Source: PHAA01 sp963665865 (GTDB lineage: Bacteria > Bacillota > Syntrophomonadia > Syntrophomonadales > Syntrophomonadaceae). Taken from it: a stretch of 64,000 nucleotides of DNA. The translations under genes and the position numbers were made by a program. Within the stretch, counting starts at the first letter, position 1; each line of letters opens with the position of its first letter. The notes below the pieces were generated by a model. That model saw only the letters and a program-made list of their open reading frames with translations. It made no database searches and was not told where the DNA came from. Positions 50,180 through 59,386 of this stretch are shown piece after piece. Location: contig CAXXWF010000001.1 of the NCBI GenBank assembly GCA_963665865.2, forward strand, positions 3,720,001 to 3,784,000, written 5' to 3'.

Positions 50180-50716
50180 ATGGCCAGGTTATTTGAGCAA
50201 TATAAACAAGAAATAACTCCAAAATTGATGGAAAAATTTGCATACAAAAACATTATGCAAGTACCCAAATTAGAAAAGGTTATCATCAATGTCGGAGTCG
50301 GCGAAGCCATACAGAATCCTAAAGCTCTGGATGGGGCAGTAAGTGATCTGATGATAATTACAGGTCAGAAGCCTATAATTACCAAGGCCAAGAAATCTAT
50401 AGCCGGGTTTAAACTGCGGGAAGGAATGCCTATCGGCTGCAAGGTTACCCTTAGGGGCGAAAGGATGTACGATTTTATAAATCGTTTAATAAACATCGTT
50501 CTTCCCCGGGTACGCGATTTTAGAGGTGTTTCCCCTCAGGCTTTTGATGGGCGCGGGAATTATTCCCTAGGCATCAAAGAGCAGACCATATTTCCGGAAA
50601 TTGAATACGACAAGATTGATAAAATCAGGGGTCTGGAAGTAATCATCGTAACCAGTGCCAAGACCGATGAAGAAGCCAGAGAATTACTTAAGAGTATGGG
50701 AATGCCATTCAGATAA
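50180..50716 (+). CDS. rplE: Ribosomal protein L5
   Basis: 178 residues binding 5S rRNA: QVPKLEKVIINVGVGEAIQNPKALDGAV, TGQKPIITKAKKSIAGFKLREGMPIGCKVTLRG, and the C-terminal TDEEARELLKSMGMPF. GGGAGG precedes. Confidence 0.98.
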   Translation: MARLFEQYKQEITPKLMEKFAYKNIMQVPKLEKVIINVGVGEAIQNPKALDGAVSDLMIITGQKPIITKAKKSIAGFKLREGMPIGCKVTLRGERMYDFINRLINIVLPRVRDFRGVSPQAFDGRGNYSLGIKEQTIFPEIEYDKIDKIRGLEVIIVTSAKTDEEARELLKSMGMPFR

Positions 50717-50730
50717 GAGGGGGTGTATAA

Positions 50731-50916
50731 ATGGCCAAGAAATCATTGATAGCTAAACAAAAGCGCCCACAGAAGTTTCAGGTTATGGAATACAACCGCT
50801 GTAAGATATGTGGACGTCCAAGAGCTTACATGCGTAAATTTGGTATGTGCAGGGTTTGCTTCAGGGAGATGGCCCATAAGGGAGAAATACCAGGAGTTAC
50901 CAAGGCAAGCTGGTAG
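50731..50916 (+). CDS. rpsN: Ribosomal protein S14, zinc type
   Basis: 61 residues with two CxxC pairs (CKIC and CRVC), the short zinc form. AGAGGGGGTG precedes the ATG. Confidence 0.98.
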   Translation: MAKKSLIAKQKRPQKFQVMEYNRCKICGRPRAYMRKFGMCRVCFREMAHKGEIPGVTKASW

Positions 50917-50939
50917 CTTAGATAAAGGAGGTAAAAATC

Positions 50940-51338
50940 ATGGTCGTTACTGATCCCGTAGCCGATTTCTTGACTAGGATTAGAAACGGAAATATGGTCT
51001 GGCATCAAACGGTAGAAATACCAAGTTCTAAAATGAAGATATCTCTGGCTGAAATCCTAAAAGATGAAGGATATATTAAAGATTTTGAGTTTATTGCGGA
51101 TGGCAAGCAAGGGATTATCAGAATATACCTTAAATATGGTCCCAATAAAGAAAGAGTAATCACTGGAATTAAAAGAATTAGCAAACCGGGTCTTAAGGTA
51201 TATGTGAAAAAAGATGAAGTACCCAAGGTTCTGGCTGGGCTGGGGACAGCAGTTGTATCTACTTCGAAGGGGATCATGACTGACAAAAAGGCTCGCAAGG
51301 CAGGTCTGGGTGGAGAAATCGTCTGTTATATATGGTAG
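50940..51338 (+). CDS. rpsH: Ribosomal protein S8
   Basis: 132 residues: DPVADFLTRIRNGNMVWH, and the C-terminal VVSTSKGIMTDKKARKAGLGGEIVCYIW. S8 is the spc operon regulator in E. coli; no matching mRNA site was sought here. TAAAGGAGGT before the ATG. The 66-nt gap to rplF has two small C/G hairpins (51351-51389). Confidence 0.98.
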   Translation: MVVTDPVADFLTRIRNGNMVWHQTVEIPSSKMKISLAEILKDEGYIKDFEFIADGKQGIIRIYLKYGPNKERVITGIKRISKPGLKVYVKKDEVPKVLAGLGTAVVSTSKGIMTDKKARKAGLGGEIVCYIW

Positions 51339-51404
51339 TATCAAGTTTAGTAGCGCCCGCTAGGGAGCACCAGTAGCACCCGGAGGGTGAAGGAGGAATG
51401 AACG

Positions 51405-51944
51405 GTGTCCAGAATAGGTAGAAAGCCTATCAGTCTACCCCCAGGCGTAGAGATCAAAATAGAAGATAACATGATAACCGTTAAAGGACCTAAAGGGGTT
51501 CTATCTCAGGCCATTCCCGAGGATATAACCATAAACCAGCAAGAGAGCGAGCTATTGGTTACCAGACCCAGCGATGCCAAAAGACATCGTGCCATGCATG
51601 GGCTTGCCAGAGCTCTGGTCGCTAATATGGTAACCGGCGTGACCACGGGTTTTGAGAAGAAACTGGAAATGGTCGGAGTTGGTTACAGAGCACAGTTGCA
51701 GGGCAATAAGCTGGTTATCAATATCGGGTTTTCTCATCCGGTTGAAGTAGATCCGCCTCAGGGAATAGAATTTGAAGTTCCGGCTGTTACTAAAATTACA
51801 GTTAAAGGTATTGATAAGCAGCTGGTGGGAAATACTGCGGCTGATATTCGTGCTATTAGAAAACCTGAGCCGTACAAGGGCAAAGGTCTCAGATACGAAA
51901 ATGAAGCCGTCAGACGCAAAGCTGGTAAAACTGGCGCTAAATAA
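51405..51944 (+). CDS. rplF: Ribosomal protein L6
   Basis: 179 residues: SRIGRKPISLPPGVEIKI, TVKGPKGVLSQ, and PEPYKGKGLRYENEAVRRKAGKTG at the end. GTG after AAGGAGG. Confidence 0.98.
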   Translation: MSRIGRKPISLPPGVEIKIEDNMITVKGPKGVLSQAIPEDITINQQESELLVTRPSDAKRHRAMHGLARALVANMVTGVTTGFEKKLEMVGVGYRAQLQGNKLVINIGFSHPVEVDPPQGIEFEVPAVTKITVKGIDKQLVGNTAADIRAIRKPEPYKGKGLRYENEAVRRKAGKTGAK

Positions 51945-51964
51945 CTAAGAAGGGAGTGACGACG

Positions 51965-52330
51965 TTGATCAAAAAGACTAGCAAAAAAGAGCTAAGGCAA
52001 GGAAGACATCGCAGAATACGGGTTAAAATGTCGGGTACCGCTGAAACGCCCAGACTTTGCATTTACCGTAGTCTTAATCACATATATGCCCAGCTTATTG
52101 ATGACGATAAAGGAGTCACCCTGGCAGCCGCATCGACCCTTGATAAGGATATGGCGGATTTAGGCAGTTCCAGCAATGTGGATGCAGCTAAAAGGGTAGG
52201 AGGCAGTATAGCCCTTAAAGCCAAAGATAAGGGTATAACTACCGTCGTATTTGATAGGAATGGACGTAAATATCATGGCTGCGTATCTGCTTTGGCAGAC
52301 GCCGCACGGGAAAACGGATTAGTATTTTAA
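51965..52330 (+). CDS. rplR: Ribosomal protein L18
   Basis: 121 residues: ELRQGRHRRIRVKMSGTAETPRLCIYRSLNHIYAQLIDD and FDRNGRKYHGCVSALADAARENGLVF. TTG 51965 lies 8 nt after AAGGGAG; the GTG 51956 sits on that site. Confidence 0.96.
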   Translation: MIKKTSKKELRQGRHRRIRVKMSGTAETPRLCIYRSLNHIYAQLIDDDKGVTLAAASTLDKDMADLGSSSNVDAAKRVGGSIALKAKDKGITTVVFDRNGRKYHGCVSALADAARENGLVF

Positions 52331-52358
52331 CCGTAAATCGCTGAAGGTTAGGAGGGAA

Positions 52359-52865
52359 ATGATGATAGAAAAAGAACAGGCAGCTCCGGAATTTATCGAA
52401 AAAGTTGTTAATATTAACCGAGTTGCCAAGGTTGTAAAAGGCGGGCGCCGGTTTAGTTTTAGTGCTCTGGTCGTTGTAGGCGACGGTGAAGGTCGGGTCG
52501 GCTCCGGTAAAGGAAAAGCTACCGAAGTACCAGAAGCTATTCGTAAAGCCATGGAGAGTGCCAAGAAAAATATGATCGACATTCCCTTAATTGAGGGTAG
52601 AACCATTCCCCATCAAGTTACTGGCAGATTTGGTGCCGGTGAAGTATTCTTGAAACCTGCTGCTGCAGGTACCGGGGTTATAGCCGGTGGGCCGGTTAGA
52701 GCCGTACTGGAAGCCGCTGGACTTAAAGATATTCTTACCAAATGCATAGGAACTGCTAATGCTAACAATGTTGTCCGGGCTACCATGGAGGGTTTAAAGA
52801 GTCTGAAAAGGGCCGACCATGTAGCACAGCTAAGGGGCAAAACCATTGACGAGATTTTGAACTAG
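52359..52865 (+). CDS. rpsE: Ribosomal protein S5
   Basis: 168 residues: EKVVNINRVAKVVKGGRRFSFSALVVVGDGEGRVG, VFLKPAAAGTGVIAGGPVRAVLEAAGL. Two consecutive ATG codons (52359, 52362) behind AGGAGGGA; the second has better spacing. Confidence 0.98.
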   Translation: MMIEKEQAAPEFIEKVVNINRVAKVVKGGRRFSFSALVVVGDGEGRVGSGKGKATEVPEAIRKAMESAKKNMIDIPLIEGRTIPHQVTGRFGAGEVFLKPAAAGTGVIAGGPVRAVLEAAGLKDILTKCIGTANANNVVRATMEGLKSLKRADHVAQLRGKTIDEILN

Positions 52866-52878
52866 GGAGGGAGACCAC

Positions 52879-53070
52879 TTGGCGAAACAGTTAAAGATAA
52901 CCTGGACCAAAAGCTTTATTGGTTACCCCCAAACTCAGAGATTGACCATTAAGAGCCTGGGGTTCAAGAAACTTAATCAATCAGTTGTGAAAGAAGACTG
53001 TGCTCAGATACGAGGACAGATTAACAAAGTAGTACACATGGTTCGTGTAGAAGAGTTAGATGAAGCGTAG
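52879..53070 (+). CDS. rpmD: Ribosomal protein L30
   Basis: 63 residues: LKITWTKSFIGYPQTQRLTIKSLGFKKLNQSVV and IRGQINKVVHMVRVEE. TTG start behind GGGAGGGAG. Confidence 0.96.
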   Translation: MAKQLKITWTKSFIGYPQTQRLTIKSLGFKKLNQSVVKEDCAQIRGQINKVVHMVRVEELDEA

Positions 53071-53082
53071 GGAGGTTTTACA

Positions 53083-53523
53083 GTGAAACTAGAGGAACTG
53101 AAATCTCCACCCGGGGCGAATAAGCGCACCAAGAGGGTGGGCCGAGGCATTGGTTCCGGTCATGGCAAGACTTCTACCCGCGGTCACAAAGGCCAGAAAG
53201 CCCGTTCGGGCGGTGGTATTAGACTTGGGTTTGAAGGCGGACAAATGCCGTTACAGCGGCGTATACCTAAAAGAGGATTCACGAACATATTCAGAAAAGA
53301 ATATGCCATTGTAAATGTGCAGGATCTTAATTGTTTTGATAATGGAACGATTGTTACCATTGAGCTGCTTATGATGGCAGGACTTGTTAATAAAGTAACT
53401 GCCGGAGTTAAACTGCTAGGCGAAGGTGAACTGGACAAGAAACTTACGGTGCAAGTGCAGAAGTGCAGCCGACAGGCCGAAGAAAAACTAACAGCCAAAG
53501 GCGGCAAATTTGAGGTGATTTAA
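53083..53523 (+). CDS. rplO: Ribosomal protein L15
   Basis: 146 residues: LKSPPGANKRTKRVGRGIGSGHGKTSTRGHKGQKARSG and the FEGGQMPLQRRIPKRGF segment. GTG after GGGAGG. Stop overlaps the secY ATG. Confidence 0.98.
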   Translation: MKLEELKSPPGANKRTKRVGRGIGSGHGKTSTRGHKGQKARSGGGIRLGFEGGQMPLQRRIPKRGFTNIFRKEYAIVNVQDLNCFDNGTIVTIELLMMAGLVNKVTAGVKLLGEGELDKKLTVQVQKCSRQAEEKLTAKGGKFEVI

Positions 53524-54788
53524 TGTTAAACTCATTTCAGCAAGCTTTTAAAATTGGTGATTTAAGAAGCAAGTTGCTTTTTACCTTGGTAATGCTGCTG
53601 GTGTTCCGGCTTGGTGCACATATACCGATTCCCGGTATCAATGCCGACGCGCTGGAGAAATTATTGTCAGGCCAACTATTTGGATTCTTTGACATAATAT
53701 CAGGAGGAGCATTCAAAAGATTTAGTGTATTTGCGATGAGTATCACCCCCTACATCAACGCCTCAATTATTATGCAGCTATTAACGGTAGTTGTGCCAAA
53801 ATTAGAGGAATTGAACAAAGAGGGTGAAGAGGGCAAAAAGAAAATTGCTCAGTATACTCGCTATGGAACAGTAGTGTTAGCCCTAGTTCAAGCTATAGGC
53901 ATGTCAGTGGCATTAGGAAAAACAGGAGCTATCATTAACCCCGGCTTTGGTTCCTATATTATTATTGCCATTTCGTTGACTGCAGGAACCGCTATGTTGA
54001 TGTGGATTGGGGAAATGATCACCGAGAAAGGCATAGGCAATGGAATTTCGCTCATAATCTTCTGTGGTATAGCCGCACGTATTCCTACCCAGATAGCGGG
54101 TGTAGGCCAGGAAGTATCCACTGGTATGGCGGGATATTTCCAAGTATTGTTGTTGATTGTGGTGATCCTAGTAGTTATTGCCGCGGTGGTAGCCATGAAT
54201 GAAGGCCAGAGACGTCTGCCGATCCAATATGCCAAACGGGTGGTGGGGCGCAAGCTTTATGGCGGGCAAAGCACTTTCCTGCCTTTGAAAGTCAATGCCG
54301 CCGGCGTTATTCCCATCATTTTTGCGATGTCACTCGGCATGTTCCCGGCGACCATTGGATCATGGATGAGTCCGACTGGAGCATTTAATACGTTTGTAAA
54401 CACTTATTTTAGTTATACCAGTGTTCTCTATAATATTTTTTACGCCTTGCTGATAATATTTTTCACCTATTTCTATGTGGCGATTATTTTTAATCCCCTG
54501 GATGTAGCTGATAATATTAAGAAAAATGGCGGCTTCGTTCCTGGTATCAGACCTGGTCGGCCAACTGCCGAATATATTGACAAGGTTCTTACCCGTCTGA
54601 CCGCCGCAGGTGGAGTATTCCTGGCCCTGATAGCAATACTCCCTAATATAGTGATTGCCATCACCGGGATAAAAAGCCTCTGGTTTGGAGGAACAGCCCT
54701 GTTAATTCTGGTAGGTGTTGCTCTGGATACCATGAAACAAATAGAGTCACATTTATTATTGAGAAGTTATGAAGGCTTTGTTAAATAG
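53523..54788 (+). CDS. secY: Preprotein translocase channel SecY
   Basis: 421 residues, ten membrane helices. LGAHIPIPGIN, GISPYINASIIMQ-type SITPYINASIIMQLL, the cytosolic loop GQRRLPIQYAKRVVG, and KNGGFVPGIRPGRPTAEYI are present. Forms the protein-conducting channel with SecE (28169). Confidence 0.98.
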   Translation: MLNSFQQAFKIGDLRSKLLFTLVMLLVFRLGAHIPIPGINADALEKLLSGQLFGFFDIISGGAFKRFSVFAMSITPYINASIIMQLLTVVVPKLEELNKEGEEGKKKIAQYTRYGTVVLALVQAIGMSVALGKTGAIINPGFGSYIIIAISLTAGTAMLMWIGEMITEKGIGNGISLIIFCGIAARIPTQIAGVGQEVSTGMAGYFQVLLLIVVILVVIAAVVAMNEGQRRLPIQYAKRVVGRKLYGGQSTFLPLKVNAAGVIPIIFAMSLGMFPATIGSWMSPTGAFNTFVNTYFSYTSVLYNIFYALLIIFFTYFYVAIIFNPLDVADNIKKNGGFVPGIRPGRPTAEYIDKVLTRLTAAGGVFLALIAILPNIVIAITGIKSLWFGGTALLILVGVALDTMKQIESHLLLRSYEGFVK

Positions 54789-54800
54789 GAGATGATACGA

Positions 54801-55451
54801 ATGAACATTATCCTTATGGGGCCTCCCGGTGCCGGTAAAGGAACCCAGGCGGAACTAATTGAAGCGGCCTTTCCCATCCCTCATATTTCCACGGGCGATA
54901 TGTTCCGAGAGGCGGTTAAGAACAGTACCGCAATGGGAGTGGAAGCTAAGAAATACATGGATGCGGGCCAATTAGTTCCAGATGCAGTTACCATCGGCAT
55001 TGTTGAAGAAAGATTGGCTATGCCTGATTGTAAGACCGGTTTTCTTCTGGATGGATTTCCTCGTACCTTAGTTCAGGCTCAAGCACTTGATCAGGTTCTG
55101 GCCAAATATGGGAAAGAAGTAGAATTGGCTTTAAACATTTCTGTTCCAGATGAAGTTTTAATGGCTAGAATGACCGGTCGGGTTAGCTGCGCTACCTGCA
55201 AAACCGTTTACAATACCATATTTAACCCACCCGTTGTGGCCGGGGTATGCGATAAATGTGGGGGAGAATTGATCCAACGCAGTGATGATAGGCTAGATAC
55301 CGTTAAGAACCGCTTGCAGGTTTATATGGAACAGACGCAGCCCCTGCTAGTTTATTATGAAGAAAAAGGCAACCTCATCACTTTGGAGGGCAACCGTGAT
55401 CCTAAAGAAGTATTTGCTGAAGTAAAAGCGATACTGGAGAAAATGGGATGA
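54801..55451 (+). CDS. adk: Adenylate kinase, zinc-LID type
   Basis: 216 residues: P-loop GPPGAGKGTQ (7-16), GDMFREAV, LDGFPRTLVQAQAL, and a LID with CATC and CDKC cysteine pairs that bind zinc in Gram-positive enzymes. ATG 54801 is 9 nt after AGGAG; overlaps map by 4 nt. Confidence 0.97.
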   Translation: MNIILMGPPGAGKGTQAELIEAAFPIPHISTGDMFREAVKNSTAMGVEAKKYMDAGQLVPDAVTIGIVEERLAMPDCKTGFLLDGFPRTLVQAQALDQVLAKYGKEVELALNISVPDEVLMARMTGRVSCATCKTVYNTIFNPPVVAGVCDKCGGELIQRSDDRLDTVKNRLQVYMEQTQPLLVYYEEKGNLITLEGNRDPKEVFAEVKAILEKMG

Positions 55452-56212
55452 TAAACATCAAGACACCTGCTGAAATCGATAAGATGCGGAAATCGGGGCA
55501 GGTAGTGGCCCAGGTACTGCAGATACTGAAGAAAGAAATTAAGCCCGGCATTACTACCGGCAGACTCAACAGTATTGCCGAAGAAGAAGCTAAAAAGAGG
55601 AATGCCGTGGCAGTTTTCAAAAATTACCCACATCCAAGAGGAATATTACCTTTTCCAGGTGCTATATGTGCCTCTATAAATGAAGAGGTTGTACATGGAA
55701 TACCAGGCAAAAGAGTTCTTCAGGAGGGCGATATAATCAGTATCGATTTTGGGGTCATCGTCGACGGTTTTGCAGGTGATGCTGCTATAACCGTAGCCGT
55801 GGGGGAAGTAGATCCACAGGTAAGAAAATTGCTCAGAGTAACCGAAGAGGCATTGATGAAAGGGATAGAGCAAGCCCAGGTGGGCAGCCGTCTAGGCCAG
55901 GTATCTCATACAATTCAAGCCTATGCAGAGGATGCCGGATTTTCAGTGGTAAGAGATTATGTAGGTCACGGCATTGGCCGTAACATGCATGAGGATCCGC
56001 CCGTTCCCAACTACGGTAAGGCTGATCGAGGACCAGTACTGCGGGTGGGTATGGCTCTGGCAATTGAACCCATGGTGAACCTCGGGACATATAGCGTATA
56101 CACCAAAGGAGATGAGTGGACTGTGGTTACACGCGATGGTAAACAATCGGCTCATTTTGAGCACAGTATAGCAATTGGAGATCAAGGTCCAGAGATTCTT
56201 ACCTTAATTTAA
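55448..56212 (+). CDS. map: Methionine aminopeptidase type I
   Basis: 254 residues removing initiator Met from new proteins. Metal ligands appear in order: SIDFGVIVDGFAGDAAIT (two Asp), GHGIGRNMHEDP (His), ALAIEPMVN (Glu) and SAHFEHSIAI (Glu). Lacks the N-terminal extension of eukaryotic forms. Overlaps adk (ATGA). Confidence 0.97.
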   Translation: MINIKTPAEIDKMRKSGQVVAQVLQILKKEIKPGITTGRLNSIAEEEAKKRNAVAVFKNYPHPRGILPFPGAICASINEEVVHGIPGKRVLQEGDIISIDFGVIVDGFAGDAAITVAVGEVDPQVRKLLRVTEEALMKGIEQAQVGSRLGQVSHTIQAYAEDAGFSVVRDYVGHGIGRNMHEDPPVPNYGKADRGPVLRVGMALAIEPMVNLGTYSVYTKGDEWTVVTRDGKQSAHFEHSIAIGDQGPEILTLI

Positions 56213-56227
56213 TGGAGGTGAGGGAAG

Positions 56228-56533
56228 ATATCTGAAGATATCCTGGGCAAAGTGGTTATTTCTAAATCCGGTCGAGATCAGGGCAAGGCGTTCATTGTAA
56301 TTAAAGTGATCAACGAACGCTATCTGAGCATTAGTGACGGGGATTTACGAAAGATTGAAAGACCTAAGAAAAAAAACATCAGACATTTACAAATTACGTC
56401 CCAGCGAGCGGATGATTTACTGGATAGCTTGCATAAAGGAGAAATACCTGCCAACCACATTATTAAGAAGAGTATTAAACAGATAGTTGATAAAGGTTTA
56501 ATCCGCGGGGAAGGAGGTCTGGTAAGTGGCTAA
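56228..56533 (+). CDS. KOW-domain RNA-binding protein (L14e-like)
   Basis: About 101 residues with an N-terminal KOW-like strand-turn (LGKVVISKSGRDQGKAFIVIKVI) and a basic segment (KIERPKKKNIRHLQIT). L14e-type proteins of this kind lie between map and infA in many Clostridia; the function is presumably ribosomal. Start is uncertain. GGAGGTGAGGG (56214-56224) is followed by ATA at 56228, which yields (M)SEDILGKVVIS. The first conventional start, GTG 56252, would lie 27 nt past the site and cut into the KOW strand. Confidence 0.75.
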   Translation: MSEDILGKVVISKSGRDQGKAFIVIKVINERYLSISDGDLRKIERPKKKNIRHLQITSQRADDLLDSLHKGEIPANHIIKKSIKQIVDKGLIRGEGGLVSG

Positions 56534-56744
56534 AGATGACGTTATCGAGGTAGAGGGAAAAGTTCTAGAACCATTACCTAACGCCATGTTCACGGTAGAA
56601 ATGGAGAATGGCCATAAGGTCCTTGCCCATATTTCAGGAAAAATGAGAATGAACTTTATCAGAATATTGCCTGGTGACCGAGTAATGGTGGAACTGTCAC
56701 CCTATGACTTGAACCGAGGCAGGATAACCTACCGTTTTAAGTAG
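56526..56744 (+). CDS. infA: Translation initiation factor IF-1
   Basis: 72 residues, one S1/OB fold: KDDVIEVEGKVLEPLPNAMFTVEMENGHKVLAHISGKMRMNFIRILPGDRVMVELSPYDL. GTG behind AAGGAGGTCTG; overlaps the KOW gene by 8 nt. Confidence 0.98.
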   Translation: MAKDDVIEVEGKVLEPLPNAMFTVEMENGHKVLAHISGKMRMNFIRILPGDRVMVELSPYDLNRGRITYRFK

Positions 56745-56780
56745 GATGATATACCACTATTAGCGAAGGAGGTTAATAGA

Positions 56781-56894
56781 GTGAAAGTTAGAGCTTCAGT
56801 CAAAAAAATGTGCGAAAAATGCAAAATTATTAAACGCAAGGGCAAGGTTACTATTATTTGTGAAAATCCCAAACACAAACAGGTTCAAGGGTAA
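56781..56894 (+). CDS. rpmJ: Ribosomal protein L36, zinc type
   Basis: A 37-residue protein. MKVRASVKKMCEKCKIIKR and the end HKQVQG are typical; C11, C14, C27 and H32 are the zinc ligands. GTG after GAAGGAGGT. Confidence 0.97.
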   Translation: MKVRASVKKMCEKCKIIKRKGKVTIICENPKHKQVQG

Positions 56895-56942
56895 CGATAA
56901 AGGTAAATAAAAATAAATTAAATCCGAAGGAAGTGAGAGGCT

Positions 56943-57311
56943 TTGGCAAGAATATCAGGTGTTGATTTGCCCCGTGATAAACGAGTAGAAATATCCCTTA
57001 CCTACATATTAGGGATTGGGAGATCATCATCTCAGAAGATTTTGGCAGCGGCAGGTATAAATCTCGATACTAGAGTGAAAGATTTAACCGAGGAAGAAGT
57101 TGCCAAACTCAGAGCGATTATCGACAAGAACTACGTGGTTGAAGGTGATCTGCGTAGGGATGTAAGTATGAACATCAAGCGACTAATGGATTTAGGTTGT
57201 TACAGAGGAATTCGCCATCGTCGTGGATTACCGGTCAGAGGGCAGAAGACCAAGACCAATGCCCGTACCCGCAAGGGACCCAAACGGACCGCCGGTGGTA
57301 AGAAGAAATAG
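56943..57311 (+). CDS. rpsM: Ribosomal protein S13
   Basis: 122 residues: ARISGVDLPRDKRVEISLTYILGIGR and RGIRHRRGLPVRGQKTKTNARTRKGP. TTG after GAAGGAAGTGAG. Confidence 0.98.
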   Translation: MARISGVDLPRDKRVEISLTYILGIGRSSSQKILAAAGINLDTRVKDLTEEEVAKLRAIIDKNYVVEGDLRRDVSMNIKRLMDLGCYRGIRHRRGLPVRGQKTKTNARTRKGPKRTAGGKKK

Positions 57312-57331
57312 CCTAAAAGGAGGATAATTGA

Positions 57332-57727
57332 GTGGCACGAAGGACTGCAAACGTTAGGGTTAAAAGACGTGAGAAAAAAAATATTGCTGAGGGCATAGCT
57401 CACATCAAATCAACGTTTAACAATACGATAATTTCGATTACAGATAAACATGGGAATGCTATATCCTGGGCTAGCGCAGGAACTGTAGGATTCAAGGGTT
57501 CAAGGAAAAGTACACCTTTTGCCGCCCAGCAGGCAGCCGAAAATGCGGCCCGGGCAGCTATGGAGCATGGTCTCAAGGAAGTGGAATGCTTCGTCAAGGG
57601 TCCGGGAGCCGGACGCGAAGCGGCCATAAGGTCTCTGCAGGCAGCGGGTTTGGAAGTAAGCGTTATCAAGGACGTTACCCCTATTCCCCATAATGGCTGT
57701 AGACCGCCAAAAAGAAGAAGGGTTTAA
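57332..57727 (+). CDS. rpsK: Ribosomal protein S11
   Basis: 131 residues: AHIKSTFNNTIISITDKHGNAISWASAGTVGFKGSRKSTPFAAQ and TPIPHNGCRPPKRRRV. GTG after AAAGGAGG. Confidence 0.98.
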   Translation: MARRTANVRVKRREKKNIAEGIAHIKSTFNNTIISITDKHGNAISWASAGTVGFKGSRKSTPFAAQQAAENAARAAMEHGLKEVECFVKGPGAGREAAIRSLQAAGLEVSVIKDVTPIPHNGCRPPKRRRV

Positions 57728-57742
57728 GGAGGTAGTGGTTTA

Positions 57743-58372
57743 GTGGGAAGATATACTGACTCAGTCTGTCGCCAGTGCCGCCGTGAAGGGGAGAAGTTGT
57801 TCCTCAAAGGGGATAGGTGCTATTCCGAAAAATGTGCGGTGCAGAAGCGGCCTTTTGTACCCGGTCAGCATGGCCAAAAACGCAAACAGAAAACCAGTGA
57901 ATATGGACTCCAACTGAGAGAAAAGCAGAAAACCAAGAGAATTTATGGAGTTTTAGAGAAACAGTTCCGCAACTATTTTAAGAAAGCTGAACGTCAAAGA
58001 GGAATAGCTGGGGAGAACTTATTAATTCTATTGGAAAGACGCCTGGATAATGTGGTCTTCAGGCTCGGGCTGGCCGGCTCACGCAAGGAAGCGCGCCAGT
58101 TGGTGAATCATGATCATTTTACCATTAATGGTAAAAAAGCCAATATTGCATCAATGTTGGTAAGCGTGGGCGATACCGTTCAGGTCAAGCCGGGCAGCAC
58201 AGATTCACCTAAGTTTCAGGAAATAAAGGCCTCCGGGGCCTACAAAACTCCTCCTCAATGGTTGGAAGTAGATATTGAAAATCTTACCGGCAGGGTAATG
58301 ACCTTACCGAACAGAGAAATTGTAGATACAGCAGTTAATGAACAACTTATAATCGAGCTGTACTCTAGATAA
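57743..58372 (+). CDS. rpsD: Ribosomal protein S4, zinc type
   Basis: 209 residues. The N terminus has a Cys4 site (CRQCRREGEKLF...CYSEKCAV), then the S4 fold LERRLDNVVFRLGLAGSRKEARQLVNHDHFTING. S4 feeds back on this operon in other Firmicutes through a leader not evident here. GTG after TAAGGAGGT. Confidence 0.98.
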   Translation: MGRYTDSVCRQCRREGEKLFLKGDRCYSEKCAVQKRPFVPGQHGQKRKQKTSEYGLQLREKQKTKRIYGVLEKQFRNYFKKAERQRGIAGENLLILLERRLDNVVFRLGLAGSRKEARQLVNHDHFTINGKKANIASMLVSVGDTVQVKPGSTDSPKFQEIKASGAYKTPPQWLEVDIENLTGRVMTLPNREIVDTAVNEQLIIELYSR

Positions 58373-58420
58373 TATATCTATAGAATAAAAACCTCTAAGA
58401 AAGAAGGAGGGGATAAATTA

Positions 58421-59371
58421 ATGCTAGAGATGGAAAAACCTCGTATAGAGTGCGTTGAAAAGGATGCCGACAACAATTACGGGAAATTTGTGATTGAACC
58501 GCTGGAACGAGGCTATGGAACCACCCTGGGAAATTCCTTGCGCCGAGTTTTATTATCGTCACTGCCGGGAGCTGCCGTCACCTCTATCAAGATTGATGGA
58601 GTGCTGCATGAGTTTTCAACCATTGCCGGAGTATTGGAAGATACCACCGAAATGATATTAAACATCAAACAGATGGTACTTCGCTACGATGGAAACGAAC
58701 GCAAACTGATTCGCATGGAACAAAAAGGTCCCAAAAATGTATGTGCTGGGGATATCGAACAAGATAGTGAAGTAGAAATATTGAATCCCGAACTGCATAT
58801 AGCCAGCTTGGATGGAGACGGTAAACTGGAAATCGAGATGACTGTGGAAAGAGGCCGGGGCTATGTGAGTGCCGATCAGCAGCCACAGAAGAATACCGAT
58901 ATAGTTGGGTTGATACCGATTGATTCCATTTATACTCCAGTTACTAAAGTCAATTACTCAATCGAAAATACCCGTGTGGGTAAAAGAACAGATTATGATA
59001 AACTCATTCTCGAAATCTGGACCAATGGAAGTATCCGCCCGGAAGAAGCGATTAGTTTATCCTCACAGATACTGATTGAGTACCTGAAGCTCTTCACCGA
59101 AATTGATGACACCTATTCTGAGGTAGAGATCCTGGTGGAAAAGGAAGAAGAGAAGAAGGATAAGGTTCTGGAGATGTCGATTGAAGAGTTGGAACTTTCA
59201 GTGCGGGCATCAAATGGGCTTAAACGAGCCAGTATTAATACTGTAGGTGACCTGATTGAAAAAACCCGGGAAGAAATGAGTAAGATTAGAAACCTGGGTC
59301 AGAAATCACTGGAAGAAATAGAGAAGAAATTAAAAGAGTTAGAATTAACGTTTAAGAAATCAGAAGAGTAG
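58421..59371 (+). CDS. rpoA: RNA polymerase alpha subunit
   Basis: 316 residues: NTD dimerisation (RGYGTTLGNSLRRVLLSSLPGAAVTSIKIDGV) and C-terminal UP-element-binding domain (ELELSVRASNGLKRASINTVGDLIEKT...IRNLGQKSLEEIEKKLKEL). GAAGGAGGGG before the ATG. Confidence 0.98.
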   Translation: MLEMEKPRIECVEKDADNNYGKFVIEPLERGYGTTLGNSLRRVLLSSLPGAAVTSIKIDGVLHEFSTIAGVLEDTTEMILNIKQMVLRYDGNERKLIRMEQKGPKNVCAGDIEQDSEVEILNPELHIASLDGDGKLEIEMTVERGRGYVSADQQPQKNTDIVGLIPIDSIYTPVTKVNYSIENTRVGKRTDYDKLILEIWTNGSIRPEEAISLSSQILIEYLKLFTEIDDTYSEVEILVEKEEEKKDKVLEMSIEELELSVRASNGLKRASINTVGDLIEKTREEMSKIRNLGQKSLEEIEKKLKELELTFKKSEE

Positions 59372-59386
59372 AAAGGAGGGTTTCCA

